From NCBI RefSeq assembly GCF_000721705.1, contig NZ_JOJL01000032.1:1-64000 (forward strand): 64,000 nucleotides of DNA. Reading direction: 5' to 3'. Of this stretch, positions 26,121-34,420 are shown piece after piece (position 1 is the first letter of the stretch; each line of letters starts with the position of its first letter). The position numbers were made by a program, and so were the translations under genes. Below the pieces are notes generated by a model. The model saw only the letters and a program-made list of their open reading frames with translations, made no database searches and was not told the origin of the DNA. This stretch comes from Actinoplanes subtropicus. Its GTDB lineage: Bacteria > Actinomycetota > Actinomycetes > Mycobacteriales > Micromonosporaceae.

Positions 26121-27388
26121 TCGGCCGGCACCAGCGCGAGGCCCTGCCGCAGCGCCACCGAGGCGCTCGGCTCGTACCGGCTCTTCCACAGATCGACCAG
26201 GGTCAGCAGCAGCCCGGTCCGGTCGGTCAGCAGGTCGGCGTGGGTGCGCAGCAGCCGTTGGGTGAGGGCGATGCGGCTGCGTTCGTCCTGCCGGAACGTC
26301 ATCGAGTCGGCGTGGCGGCGGTAGACCTGGCCGGGCAGGGGCAGGTATTCCACGCCCCAGCCGGCCTTGTGCAGCCGCAGGTACAGGTCCCAGTCCTCGT
26401 AGGCGGGCAACTTCTCGTCGTAGCCGCCGACCGACCGCAGCGCCGCGGTGCGCAACACGGCGGTGGCCCGGCCGAACGTGTTGACCACGAGGCTGAGGTC
26501 GGGCACAAAGCCGACCGGGACACTCACGTGGTCGAGCAGCCCCACGTTGTGCACCGAGCCGCCGACGGCGCCCAGACCCGGTTCGCGGGTCAGCGCGCGA
26601 ACCGCCGCCCCGACGAAGCCGGGTGGCAGTTCGTCGTCGGCGTCCAGCGGGACGACGAACTCGCCGCGGGCCGCGGCGAGCCCGGCGTTGCGCGCCGCCG
26701 GCAGCCCCCGGTGGGACTGCCGGCAGGTCACCACGCCGGTCAGGCCGTCGAGCACCTGGAGCGTCCGCGGATCGGTCGAGCCGTCGTCGACGACCACGAT
26801 CTCCAGTGGCTGATGGCCGCACCGGCGCGCCGAGTCGATCGCCGCGGTCAGGTAATGCCCCTGGTCCCGGATCGGGATCAGCACGCTGACCAGCGGCGGC
26901 TCGGCGCCGGCCGGCCCGGCGGCCGGAGTGGGCACCGGCGCGTCGGCGTACCGCCGGCAGTAGTCCTCCAGGTGCCGGTCGACCATCTCCGCGAGGCTCG
27001 CCGGCGGCTCGCCCGCGGCCGGCCGGCCGGCGGGATTCGCCGCGATCACGAGCCGGGTCTCGGCGAACTCGCCCAGCAGCCGCTTGGCCCGCAGCGCGGT
27101 GAACGCCGCGGCCGGCTCCACGAGCACCACCACGTCGAACGGGACGGCGCGCAGCGTGTCGTAGACCCGGTCGGCGTGGCCGAGCGAAGCGGTCAGGTAC
27201 TGGTGGTCGGCGCGAGCGGGCGCGAGCGGGACGTGTGCCACGCCGGGCCGGCCGGCGGGCGGTTCGGCGCCGATCAGGTAAGCCTCGTGGCCGGCGTCGA
27301 TGGCCGCGCACGCGAGGGAGTGCGGCTGGTCCGCCATGTCGATCGACCGGTTGCTGGACAGGCTCCAGCAGACATACCCGAAGCGCAT
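26117..27388 (-). CDS. Family 2 glycosyltransferase with extra N-terminal domain
   Basis: 423-residue protein. Residues 165-390 are a GT-A, family-2 transferase: PLVSVLIPIRDQGHYL, the nucleotide-sugar motif DDGST at 201-205, the metal-binding DADDEL at 249-254, and YEDWDLYLRLHKAGW near 332. Residues 1-130 (RFGYVCWSLSSNRSIDMADQ then PHSLACAAIDAGHEAYLIG) resemble the N-terminal Rossmann half of a GT-B enzyme such as family 4, so the protein may be a two-domain hybrid. It would transfer a sugar from a nucleotide donor. It is the first gene of the NRPS operon and overlaps the A-T-C start by ATGA, so it probably glycosylates the peptide or its acyl starter. ATG 27388 is preceded by GGGGGC, a moderate ribosome site. 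Confidence 0.85.
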   Translation of the reverse strand: MRFGYVCWSLSSNRSIDMADQPHSLACAAIDAGHEAYLIGAEPPAGRPGVAHVPLAPARADHQYLTASLGHADRVYDTLRAVPFDVVVLVEPAAAFTALRAKRLLGEFAETRLVIAANPAGRPAAGEPPASLAEMVDRHLEDYCRRYADAPVPTPAAGPAGAEPPLVSVLIPIRDQGHYLTAAIDSARRCGHQPLEIVVVDDGSTDPRTLQVLDGLTGVVTCRQSHRGLPAARNAGLAAARGEFVVPLDADDELPPGFVGAAVRALTREPGLGAVGGSVHNVGLLDHVSVPVGFVPDLSLVVNTFGRATAVLRTAALRSVGGYDEKLPAYEDWDLYLRLHKAGWGVEYLPLPGQVYRRHADSMTFRQDERSRIALTQRLLRTHADLLTDRTGLLLTLVDLWKSRYEPSASVALRQGLALVPAE

Positions 27389-27606
27389 CAGGAGCCCCCG
27401 TGGGCATCACGACTTTTGTGTGAATCTGAGCGAACACCAGCGAGAATGCCATGTCAAGATGGAGTCCCGTGTGCGATTACGCGCGAATACGCGCGAACCG
27501 GCCCTTCGGCTGTCTCACGTGGAGTAAACCCATCGATGGTAGTCACTGCCTGGCCGGTCGGAGGCGGAGATCGCACTGGAGCGACCGAGCCGGCCGCGAC
27601 GGGCGC
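27389..27606. promoter_or_regulatory. Presumed promoter region of the NRPS operon
   Basis: Non-coding stretch between the glycosyltransferase start and the terminator of the alpha-galactosidase gene; the minus-strand NRPS operon must start here. A tandem TACGCGCGAA pair lies at 27478-27497. I saw no iron-box palindrome and no convincing -35/-10 pair. Confidence 0.4.
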
Positions 27607-27633
27607 GGGCCCGGGACCACTGGTCCCGGGCCC
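27607..27633 (-). terminator. Strong hairpin terminator after the alpha-galactosidase gene
   Basis: Perfect inverted repeat with 13-base arms (GGGCCCGGGACCA and its complement) around a single base, 16 bp past the alpha-galactosidase stop. There is no U-tract, as is usual in actinobacteria. It separates the galactosidase from the NRPS operon that follows on the same strand. Confidence 0.8.
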
Positions 27634-27648
27634 TGCTCGTTCCGGTGA

Positions 27649-29280
27649 TCAGGCGATTGCGCAGCTTTCGCCGTTCCAGGTGAACGAGGTCGGAGCCGCG
27701 GCGTTGCCGGTGTGGGTGGCCTGGAAGCCGATCGTCAGGGACGCGTTCGGTGCCAGGTCGCCGTTGTAGGCGACGTTCCTGGCCGTCACCTGGCCCGAGA
27801 CGGGCGAGTAGGTGGCGTTCCAGCCGGAGGTGATGGTTTGGCCACTCGGCAGCGTAAAGGCCAGGGACCAGCCGCTGACGGCGCTCGTGCCGGTGTTGGT
27901 GATGGTGATCGTTGAGGTCAGGCCGGTGTTCCAGGCGCTGATCGTGTCGCTGACCCGGCAGCTTCCGGCCGGCGGCGGAGTCGGTGGGCCGGACGACGGC
28001 GGGGCCGACGTCGGCGGGGAGGTCGGCGTGCCGGCGCTGCTGACCCGGTAGACGACGGTGCCGTGGGACGGGACGCTGGCCGAGATGGTGCCGGTCGTGG
28101 TGCTGGTCGCGTTGCTCCACACGTCGCGCAGGGTGAACGAGCTGCCCGACATGCCGATCGTCGCGGCCGTGGTGCTGATGGTGGTGGTACTGCCGCTCTG
28201 GTTGAACAACGCCACCGCGACGTCCCCGTTGGCCAGCTTCTTGGCCAGCACCCGCCGGGAACCGTCGTTGGACACCTGCGTCGCCTGCGTCGCCAGGCTG
28301 TCCTGATCGATCGCGATCAGGTCCGCGTTCTTCAGGATTGTCTGCGTCGCCGAGGTCATCGACCGGATGTCGTTGCCCGCGATCAACGGCGAGGCCATCA
28401 TCGCCCACAACGCGAAGTGACTGCGCTGCTCGGTGTCGGTCAGCCCGCCGCGACCGACCTCCATCATGTCCGGATCGTTGAACGCCCCCGGCCGGGCATT
28501 ACCGGCCAGCGGCACGGTGATGTTGACGATGTTCTGAATACCCATCGGATATCCGTTGGTCTGCCCGGTGTCCCACTTGTTGGTGATGTCCTCCGTGGTC
28601 CGCCACATGTTGGCGACGTCGCCCCAGTTCCGCTGCGGACCGGTGCAGCAGTGGAAGCTGTTCGGGTTGATGCTGTACACGATCGGCCGGCCGGTCGCCG
28701 CCAGCGCGTCACGCATCTTCGCGAACGTGGTCACCTGATCGTTGATCGTGCCGCTGCCCGAGCAGTAGTCGTACTTGAGGTAGTCCACCCCCCACGCGGC
28801 GAACTGCCGGGCGTCCTGCGCCTCATGACCCTGGCTACCCGTCGACCCCGGGTAACCACCCGTGCCCTGCGCACACGTCTTGGTCACCGGCACCTCGTAG
28901 ATGCCGAACTTCAACCCCTTACCATGCAGATAATCTCCCAGCGCCTTCATCCCACTCGGGAAACGCGACGGATCACCCTGCAAATTGCCGGACGAATCCC
29001 GGTTCCGATTGAACCAGCAATCGTCCACCACCACGTACTTATATCCCAGATCACTCATGCCGGACGAAACAATGGCATCCGCCATCTGCCGGATCAACGT
29101 CTCGTTGATATTGCACCCGAACGTGTTCCAGCTGTTCCATCCCATCGGCGGCGTCCGGGCAACCCCGTTCTCCAGGGCCTGGGCGGAGGGCGCGGACAGG
29201 GCGAATGCGGCCCCGGCGGCCAGCAGCGAGCCGATCGTGAACCCGGCGGCCACGAGCCGGCGACGCGTCCAAGAACTCAT
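27649..29280 (-). CDS. Secreted GH27 alpha-galactosidase with C-terminal CBM2
   Basis: 543-residue exported enzyme that removes terminal alpha-galactosyl units from plant galactosides or galactomannan. Signal peptide with basic start MSSWTRRR and cleavage near PSAQA (residues 31-35). The GH27 barrel starts LENGVARTPPMGWNSWNTFG; the nucleophile is D171 in YLKYDYC and the acid/base lies in FNDPDM (about D268). A Pro/Ser/Thr linker follows (PTSPPTSAPPSSGPPTPPP), then a CBM2-type carbohydrate-binding domain (DTISAWNTGLTSTITITNTG, W-rich, two Cys). ATG 29280 has GGAGG nearby upstream; the frame is open for 31 more codons without a signal. A CebR-type palindrome lies 66 bp upstream, suggesting control by a LacI-family regulator encoded elsewhere. 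Confidence 0.95.
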   Translation of the reverse strand: MSSWTRRRLVAAGFTIGSLLAAGAAFALSAPSAQALENGVARTPPMGWNSWNTFGCNINETLIRQMADAIVSSGMSDLGYKYVVVDDCWFNRNRDSSGNLQGDPSRFPSGMKALGDYLHGKGLKFGIYEVPVTKTCAQGTGGYPGSTGSQGHEAQDARQFAAWGVDYLKYDYCSGSGTINDQVTTFAKMRDALAATGRPIVYSINPNSFHCCTGPQRNWGDVANMWRTTEDITNKWDTGQTNGYPMGIQNIVNITVPLAGNARPGAFNDPDMMEVGRGGLTDTEQRSHFALWAMMASPLIAGNDIRSMTSATQTILKNADLIAIDQDSLATQATQVSNDGSRRVLAKKLANGDVAVALFNQSGSTTTISTTAATIGMSGSSFTLRDVWSNATSTTTGTISASVPSHGTVVYRVSSAGTPTSPPTSAPPSSGPPTPPPAGSCRVSDTISAWNTGLTSTITITNTGTSAVSGWSLAFTLPSGQTITSGWNATYSPVSGQVTARNVAYNGDLAPNASLTIGFQATHTGNAAAPTSFTWNGESCAIA

Positions 29281-29345
29281 GCGGTTCCTCCATGTGCGGG
29301 CGAGAGCGCGAACGCGTGCGGCGGCACGACTGCACACACCGGCCG

Positions 29346-29359
29346 TGGGAGCGCTCCCA
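29346..29359. promoter_or_regulatory. CebR-type LacI-family operator
   Basis: TGGGAGCGCTCCCA, a perfect 14-bp palindrome identical to the known operator of CebR, the cellobiose-responsive repressor of actinomycetes. It sits 66 bp upstream of the alpha-galactosidase start, with a possible promoter (TTGATA, 17 bp, CAATAT on the minus strand) just beyond. Identity to the CebR site is from memory of the consensus. Confidence 0.85.
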
Positions 29360-29479
29360 TCGAGAGGGACCAATATTGACAGAGCATTCCAGGCATATCA
29401 AGCCTCGATCACGACCGCGTGTGCGTAACACATTTTCAGTGAGCAGAATTGCCGCGATGTGGACGGCGCGAATCCGGAA

Positions 29480-30262
29480 TCACTTGGCGGAGACGCCGCT
29501 GTCCGGCAGGACGGCCGCTGGGGTCCGCGCGATGGCAGACTCGCCGCCCTGCGCGGCGGTGCCCGGCGTCCTGCCCGCGTCGACCTTCAGGTGATCGCGC
29601 AGCCAGGTCTCCGTGGTACTGACGTGCAACAGGGCCGCCGCCTGGGCGAGTGGCCCGTCCCCCAGGACCAGCGCCCGGTAGATCGCCTCGTGCTCGGCCA
29701 GGGTACGCCCGGCCGCGTCGTTGTCGACGAGCCCGCGCCAGATCCGGGCCCGCAAGGTCTGCCCCGAGATCCCCTCCAGCAGGCTCACCAGCGTCTCGTT
29801 ACCCGTGGCCGCGATGACGGCCCGGTGGAACGCGGCGTCGTGGTGGTTGAGCCGTTCGACGTCGTCGCGGGCCTCGCGCATCGCGTCCAGGTGCCGTTCG
29901 ACCTCGGCGAGGGCCGGCTCCGTGATCCGGGTCGCGGCGAGCGCCACGGCGACCGGCTCGAACAGCCGCCGCACCTCCAGGAGCTCGAGCAGCGAGGTGT
30001 CGCCCTGGAGCAGCTCGACCGCGCCGCCGAGGCCGCCGAGCAGCAGGTCGGGCTGCAGGCTGGTGACGTACGTTCCGTCACCTCGCCGCACCTCCAGGAC
30101 GCGGGCCGCGGACAGAACCTTGACGGCCTCGCGCATGAGATTGCGGGACAGGCCGAGTTGGGCCGCCAATTCCGGTTCGGGGGGCAGTTTCGAGCCGGCG
30201 GCCAGCTGCCCCGACTGGATGAGCTCGCGGATGCGGACGATCGCCTTGTCCGTCAATGACAT
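29480..30262 (-). CDS. GntR/FadR-family transcriptional regulator
   Basis: 260-residue regulator. Winged HTH at residues 1-70: IVRIRELIQSGQLAAGSKLP, PEPELAAQLGLSRNLMREAV and KVLSAARVLEVRRGDGTYV, the GntR signature. The rest is an FadR-type (FCD) all-helical ligand domain: LLELLEVRRLFEPVAVALAA, then a metal-site region with HHDAAFHRAVIAATGN. FCD regulators of this kind bind sugar acids. ATG 30262 has GGAGGTG upstream. It is the last gene of the fucose-type operon, 65 bp after the AKR gene, so it probably controls this operon and senses a fuconate- or keto-deoxy-sugar-acid intermediate (inference). Confidence 0.9.
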   Translation of the reverse strand: MSLTDKAIVRIRELIQSGQLAAGSKLPPEPELAAQLGLSRNLMREAVKVLSAARVLEVRRGDGTYVTSLQPDLLLGGLGGAVELLQGDTSLLELLEVRRLFEPVAVALAATRITEPALAEVERHLDAMREARDDVERLNHHDAAFHRAVIAATGNETLVSLLEGISGQTLRARIWRGLVDNDAAGRTLAEHEAIYRALVLGDGPLAQAAALLHVSTTETWLRDHLKVDAGRTPGTAAQGGESAIARTPAAVLPDSGVSAK

Positions 30263-30327
30263 CGGTGGACACCTCCATGTCCGACACCACCGGCGTGGCG
30301 TCGCGGGTAACACCCGGTCTCCGGTGG

Positions 30328-31332
30328 TCAGCCGGGCGGGCCTCCGGTGACGGGTGGCCCGATGAGGCCTTCGGCACGCATCGCGTCCCACAGCCCAGCC
30401 GGCACGGCCCGGCCGGCCAGCTCCATGTTCCGGGTCACCTGGGCGGCGTCGCGCATGCCGAGGGTGACGTTGACGACGGCGGGGTGGGTGAACGGGAAAG
30501 CGATCGCGGCGGCCGGCAGCGTCGTACCGAAGGCCTCGCACACGTCGGCGAGCCGGCCGGCCCGTTCGACGAGCTCGGGCGGAGCCGCCTGGTAGTCGTA
30601 GCGCTGGCCGGCCGAGGGCCGGTCGCGGGAGAGCAGGCCGGAGTTGAACACGCCGACCGCCACGACGGTCTTGCCGTGCTCGGCCGCGGCGGGCAGCACG
30701 TCGTCGAGGGCGGACTGGTCGAGCAGGGTGAACCGGCCGGCCAGCATGACGACGTCGGCGGCGGTTTCCCGGAGGAACCGCGCGAGCATCGCGGACTGGT
30801 TCATGCCGGCGCCGATGGCCCCGATCACGCCCTGGTCGCGCAGGTCGGCGAGGGCGGGCATGGCCTCGTCGGCGGCCTGCCGCCAGTGGTCGTCCGGGTC
30901 GTGCAGGTAGACGAGATCCAGCCGATCGAGGCCGGTGCGTGCCAGGCTGGCGTCGATGCTGCGCAGGACGCCGTCGCGGCTGAAGTCCCATTGCCGGCGA
31001 AGGGTGTCCGGCACGGCGAAGCCCTCGGGGTCGACGCCGCGCGGCGCGGGATTGTCGACCAGCAGCCGCCCCACCTTCGACGAGACGACGAACGCGTCCC
31101 GCGGGTACCTGTTCAAGGCCGCGCCGAGGCGCCGCTCCGACAGGCCCAGCCCGTAGTGCGGGGCGGTGTCGAAGTATCGAATGCCGGCGGACCAGGCCGC
31201 CGCGACCGCGGCTGCCGCGTCGTCTGCCGGGGTCTCGCGGTAGAGGTTTCCGATCACGGACGCACCGAAGCCTATTTCGGTCAGCTCCACGCCGGTCCCG
31301 GTGAGTCGGCGGCGTCGCAGCGTGGCGGTCAT
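30328..31332 (-). CDS. Aldo/keto reductase, L-fucose/aldose-dehydrogenase type
   Basis: 334-residue AKR-fold oxidoreductase. N-terminal GFGASVIGNLYRE, catalytic D55, Y60 (FDTAPHYGLGLSERRLG), K86 (SSKVGRL) and His in DLVYLHDPDDH near 145. This subgroup includes D-threo-aldose 1-dehydrogenase and L-fucose dehydrogenase, which oxidise the anomeric carbon to a lactone with NAD(P). Next to a fuconolactonase-like and a fuconate dehydratase gene, L-fucose 1-dehydrogenase is the best guess. ATG 31332 overlaps the SDR stop (ATGA). The alternative is that the SDR does the first step and this enzyme handles a downstream aldehyde. Confidence 0.88.
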   Translation of the reverse strand: MTATLRRRRLTGTGVELTEIGFGASVIGNLYRETPADDAAAAVAAAWSAGIRYFDTAPHYGLGLSERRLGAALNRYPRDAFVVSSKVGRLLVDNPAPRGVDPEGFAVPDTLRRQWDFSRDGVLRSIDASLARTGLDRLDLVYLHDPDDHWRQAADEAMPALADLRDQGVIGAIGAGMNQSAMLARFLRETAADVVMLAGRFTLLDQSALDDVLPAAAEHGKTVVAVGVFNSGLLSRDRPSAGQRYDYQAAPPELVERAGRLADVCEAFGTTLPAAAIAFPFTHPAVVNVTLGMRDAAQVTRNMELAGRAVPAGLWDAMRAEGLIGPPVTGGPPG

Positions 31333-32090
31333 CGGCCGAGCCATCCGCCGTCGACCGGCAGGACGGTGCCGTGGACATACGCCGCCGCGTCGGAGGCCAG
31401 GAAGACCGCGGCGCCACCGAGGTCGTCGGCATCGCCCCAGCGGCCGGCCGGGATCCGGTCCAGGATGGCACCGGACCGGGCCGGGTCGTCGCGCAGGGCC
31501 TGGGTGTTGTCGGTGGCGATGTAGCCGGGGGCGATCGCGTTGACGTTGACGCCGTGCGGGGCCCACTCGTTGGCCAGCGCTTTGGTCAGGCCGGCGACGC
31601 CGTGCTTGGCCGCCGTGTATCCCGGCACCGTGATGCCGCCCTGGAAGCTCAGCAGCGACGCCGTGAAGATGATCTTTCCCCGCCTCCGGGACACCATCGC
31701 ACCGCCGACGGCGCGGGCGAGCATGAACTGCGCGGTGAGGTTGACCTGCAGGACCAGGTCCCAGTCGGCGTCGGTGTGCCGGTCGGCGGGAGCCCGGCGG
31801 ATGGTGCCCGCGTTGTTGACCAGAATGTCCACCGGCCGGTCCCGGCCGGCCAGGTTCTCGCCCAGGTCCCGGACGGCGGCGGGTTCGGCGAGATCGGCGC
31901 GGATCGCCTCGAACGACCGGCCGGCGCCGGTGACGTCCTTCTCGACGGCGCTTCCGGACTCCTCGAGGTTCGCGCTGACGCCGATGACGTCAGCGCCGGC
32001 CTCGGCGAGGGCACGGGCCATCGCGCGGCCGATGCCGCGTCGCGCCCCGGTCACCACGGCCAGGCGTCCGGTCAGGTCGAAGGGGTTCAT
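31329..32090 (-). CDS. SDR dehydrogenase, KduD/2-keto-3-deoxy-sugar-acid type
   Basis: 253-residue classical short-chain dehydrogenase: TGARRGIG (14-21) cofactor loop, NNAG (92-95), S145, Y158 and K162 triad, and APGYIATDNTQALR near 195 as in KduD (2-deoxy-gluconate 3-dehydrogenase) and 2-keto-3-deoxy-L-fuconate dehydrogenases. In the non-phosphorylating L-fucose route this enzyme would oxidise 2-keto-3-deoxy-L-fuconate to the 2,4-diketo acid. ATG 32090 overlaps the preceding stop (ATGA), which fixes the start over the GTG at 32096. An alternative role as L-fucose dehydrogenase cannot be excluded, since that enzyme is also an SDR in some bacteria. Confidence 0.9.
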   Translation of the reverse strand: MNPFDLTGRLAVVTGARRGIGRAMARALAEAGADVIGVSANLEESGSAVEKDVTGAGRSFEAIRADLAEPAAVRDLGENLAGRDRPVDILVNNAGTIRRAPADRHTDADWDLVLQVNLTAQFMLARAVGGAMVSRRRGKIIFTASLLSFQGGITVPGYTAAKHGVAGLTKALANEWAPHGVNVNAIAPGYIATDNTQALRDDPARSGAILDRIPAGRWGDADDLGGAAVFLASDAAAYVHGTVLPVDGGWLGR

Positions 32091-33109
32091 GCGCACTCCA
32101 CCAGGATCTTCATCACGTCGCCGCCCCGCTCCAGGACGTCGAAGGCAGAGGCGGCCTCGGCCAGCGGGACCACCTTACTGATCAACAGGTCGGCCGGGAC
32201 CGTGCCGTCGGCGACGAGCGCCACCGCCCGCTCGAAGTCGGCGCGGTCGTACAGGCGCGCCCCCACCAGGGTCAGCTCGCGCCAGAAGAACCGATGCAGG
32301 TTGATCTCCCGCGGCTGCGGGTGAATGGCAACAAGACACAACCTTCCGCGTACGGCGAGAACGTCGACCGCCGCGGCGATCCCGGCCCCGGCACCGGACA
32401 CCTCGAAGCTGACGTCGGCGCCCGCCCCTCCGGTCCACTCGGCGGCCAGCTCGGCGACCTCATCGGTGGCCGGGTTCCAGGTGGTCAGGCCCATCTGCTC
32501 GGCCAATGACCGCCGATGGTCGTTGATTTCGACGAGGCGCACGTCGGCGCCACGCGATCGGGCCACCACGCCGATGAGCGCGCCGACGGGTCCGCCGCCG
32601 ACGACCACTACCCGCTCGCCGTCCGCCACGGCCGCGCGGTTCACATCGTGCACGGCGACCGCGGTCGGCTCCACCAGCGCCGCCCGGTCCAGGGCCAGGG
32701 ATTCCGGCAGGCGTACGAGTGTCGCCGCCGGCACGATCCAGCGCTGCTGCATGGCACCCGGCGAGTCGATGCCGATGAAGTTCAGCCGATGGCAGATGTG
32801 CCGGTGCCCGGCGTTACAGGCCGGACAGACGCCGTCCCAGCTCAGCGGCATGACCGTCACACCATCACCGGGTTGCCAGCCGGTCACGCCGGCTCCGATC
32901 CGGGTGATCCGGCCGGACATCTCGTGGCCGAGGACGGCGGGCGTCCGGACCCGGGCGTCCATGCTGCCGTGGAAGATGTGCAGATCCGTACCGCAGATAC
33001 CGACGTACGCCGGTGCCAGTTCCACCTCGCCGGGCCCCGGCGGCGGGGTCTCGGCCGTGGCGGTCTCCAACACCCGTGCGCCGGTGTATCGCACAGCGAG
33101 AGCAGTCAT
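32087..33109 (-). CDS. Zinc-dependent alcohol dehydrogenase (sorbitol/threonine-dehydrogenase type)
   Basis: 340-residue MDR-family enzyme. The catalytic zinc ligands are C39, H62 and E63 (GICGTD, GHEMSG). The structural zinc lobe has C95, C98 and C106, with Asp92 where the first Cys is usual. The NAD-binding loop VVGGGPVGALIG is near 170. It likely oxidises a hydroxyl of a sugar or sugar acid. Position inside the fucose operon suggests a role in oxidising fucose, a related 6-deoxy or pentose sugar, or a keto-deoxy acid; three dehydrogenases (Zn-ADH, SDR, AKR) in one operon exceed the two steps of the textbook route. ATG 33109 overlaps the RbsD-family stop by ATGA. Confidence 0.88.
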   Translation of the reverse strand: MTALAVRYTGARVLETATAETPPPGPGEVELAPAYVGICGTDLHIFHGSMDARVRTPAVLGHEMSGRITRIGAGVTGWQPGDGVTVMPLSWDGVCPACNAGHRHICHRLNFIGIDSPGAMQQRWIVPAATLVRLPESLALDRAALVEPTAVAVHDVNRAAVADGERVVVVGGGPVGALIGVVARSRGADVRLVEINDHRRSLAEQMGLTTWNPATDEVAELAAEWTGGAGADVSFEVSGAGAGIAAAVDVLAVRGRLCLVAIHPQPREINLHRFFWRELTLVGARLYDRADFERAVALVADGTVPADLLISKVVPLAEAASAFDVLERGGDVMKILVECA

Positions 33110-33537
33110 CGCAGGGTTCCTTCCGCGCGTACGCCGATGGTGAGCAGAAGATTCGCATAGGTCCGGATGTCGGCCGTGACGATCGCCAACGCGAGGTCGG
33201 ACGAGCGGGCGGCGTCGTAGAACGCGAACCGGTCCAGCGGCTCGACCGGGACCGGCGCCAGCAGGGCGCGGTACTCGGTGACCGCCGGTGGCTCCGGGCT
33301 GCCCGCGGGCGGGACCATGACGTGGGCAGCCTCCACCGGCACGGCTTGCCGCAAGACCTTCAGCACGGTGGTGACGTCGAGCAGGCCGGGCGCGAGGTTC
33401 AGAGGTACGGTCGCGGCCCGCTCGTGGGTGGCCGTGCTCGCCGGGTAGTGGCCGTCGGCGAGCAGGACGCGTGCGCCGTGGCCGGCGCCGGCGAGAGCCC
33501 GGAGAATCTCCGGATGCAGCAACGGGGTCAACAGCAC
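33106..33537 (-). CDS. RbsD/FucU-family sugar mutarotase
   Basis: 143-residue protein beginning VLLTPLLHPEILRALAGAGH then GARVLLADGHYPA, the characteristic N terminus of RbsD/FucU proteins, which interconvert anomers of ribose or fucose as small decamers. The C-terminal EYRALLAP and FYDAARSSDLALAIVTADIR TYANLLLTIGV sections also fit. I chose GTG 33537 because GAGGAG lies nine bases upstream and the resulting length matches the family; the open frame extends upstream into the amidohydrolase gene. In this operon a fucose mutarotase supplying the dehydrogenase is the likely role. Confidence 0.88.
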   Translation of the reverse strand: MLLTPLLHPEILRALAGAGHGARVLLADGHYPASTATHERAATVPLNLAPGLLDVTTVLKVLRQAVPVEAAHVMVPPAGSPEPPAVTEYRALLAPVPVEPLDRFAFYDAARSSDLALAIVTADIRTYANLLLTIGVRAEGTLR

Positions 33538-33550
33538 AACAGGTAGCTCC

Positions 33551-34420
33551 TCAAAGACGGTAGAAGGTGGTCGCGGTGCCGGCCAGAACGGCGTGCTGCT
33601 CCGCTGGTGAGAGCTCGTGGACCAGTTCCCCGACGGTGTCGGCCCACCGGTTCCAGCCACCGGCGACCACGCAGACCGGCCAGTCCGAGCCGAACATCAG
33701 CCGTTCCGGCCCGAACGCCCGCAGCAGCAGATCCCAGACCGGCCGGATGTCAGCGGTGGTCCATCGCGCGTGGTCGGCCTCGGTGATCAGCCCGGAGACC
33801 TTGCAGTAAACCTGCGGGTGCGCCGCCAGGGCGGTCAGGTCTCGCCGCCAACCGGCGAGGTCGCCGGCGGCGATCGGCGGTTTGCCGGCGTGGTCGAGCA
33901 CGAGTCGGAGGTCCGGCAGGCGCTCGGCCAATCGGATCGCCTGGGGCAGTTGGCCCGCGTGGATGAGGACGTCGTAGCCGAGACCCCGGTCCACGAGCGC
34001 GGCCAGGCCCCGCTCGACCTCGGGCCGTTGCAACCACCGCGGATCGCTCTCCGCCTGGACAAGGTGGCGCAGCGATCGCAGAAGGGCACCGCCGGCTCCC
34101 TCGCGGAGCCGGTCCACGACGTCGCCGACCGCCGGGGCGGTGAGGTCGGCCCAGCCGACGACGGCGCCCACCAGCGGCTGCCGGCCGGCCAGGGCGAGCA
34201 GTTCCTCGGTCTCCCCGGCCGAGGGGAGGCACTGGACGAGCACGGTGGTTGTCAGCCGGCGGCCGGCGATGCTCCGGGTCGCCGAGGTGCGTAGGTCGTC
34301 GACGGTGAACGTTCGCCGGATGGCCGCGTTGACCGGATCATCGAGCCAGTCCTGTGCACGGACGCTCAGATCCCACAGGTGGTGGTGCGCGTCGACCAGA
34401 ACGGCCGCAGTGTCAGACAC
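33551..34420 (-). CDS. L-fuconolactonase-like amidohydrolase
   Basis: 289-residue amidohydrolase_2 (COG3618) family member. N-terminal metal-site motif [10 protein letters not shown], middle [10 protein letters not shown] (strand-6 His), FGSDWPV near 245 (conserved Asp). Family members hydrolyse L-fucono-1,5-lactone and related sugar lactones; the neighbouring fuconate dehydratase and mutarotase genes support that substrate. The start is GTG 34420, overlapping the dehydratase gene by 8 bases, and the stop lies 13 bases before the RbsD-family start. Alternative substrates are rhamnono- or galactonolactones. Confidence 0.88.
   Translation of the reverse strand: MSDTAAVLVDAHHHLWDLSVRAQDWLDDPVNAAIRRTFTVDDLRTSATRSIAGRRLTTTVLVQCLPSAGETEELLALAGRQPLVGAVVGWADLTAPAVGDVVDRLREGAGGALLRSLRHLVQAESDPRWLQRPEVERGLAALVDRGLGYDVLIHAGQLPQAIRLAERLPDLRLVLDHAGKPPIAAGDLAGWRRDLTALAAHPQVYCKVSGLITEADHARWTTADIRPVWDLLLRAFGPERLMFGSDWPVCVVAGGWNRWADTVGELVHELSPAEQHAVLAGTATTFYRL

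Noticed and set aside
27478..27497. Tandem TACGCGCGAA decamer in the NRPS promoter region
   Set aside because: Two short copies of a CG-rich word are weak evidence in this composition; no regulator assigned.
27389..27606. Iron-box search because the NRPS has a Ser module and an exporter (siderophore idea)
   Set aside because: No DmdR/IdeR-type palindrome seen, and no siderophore uptake or hydroxamate/catechol genes in the window.
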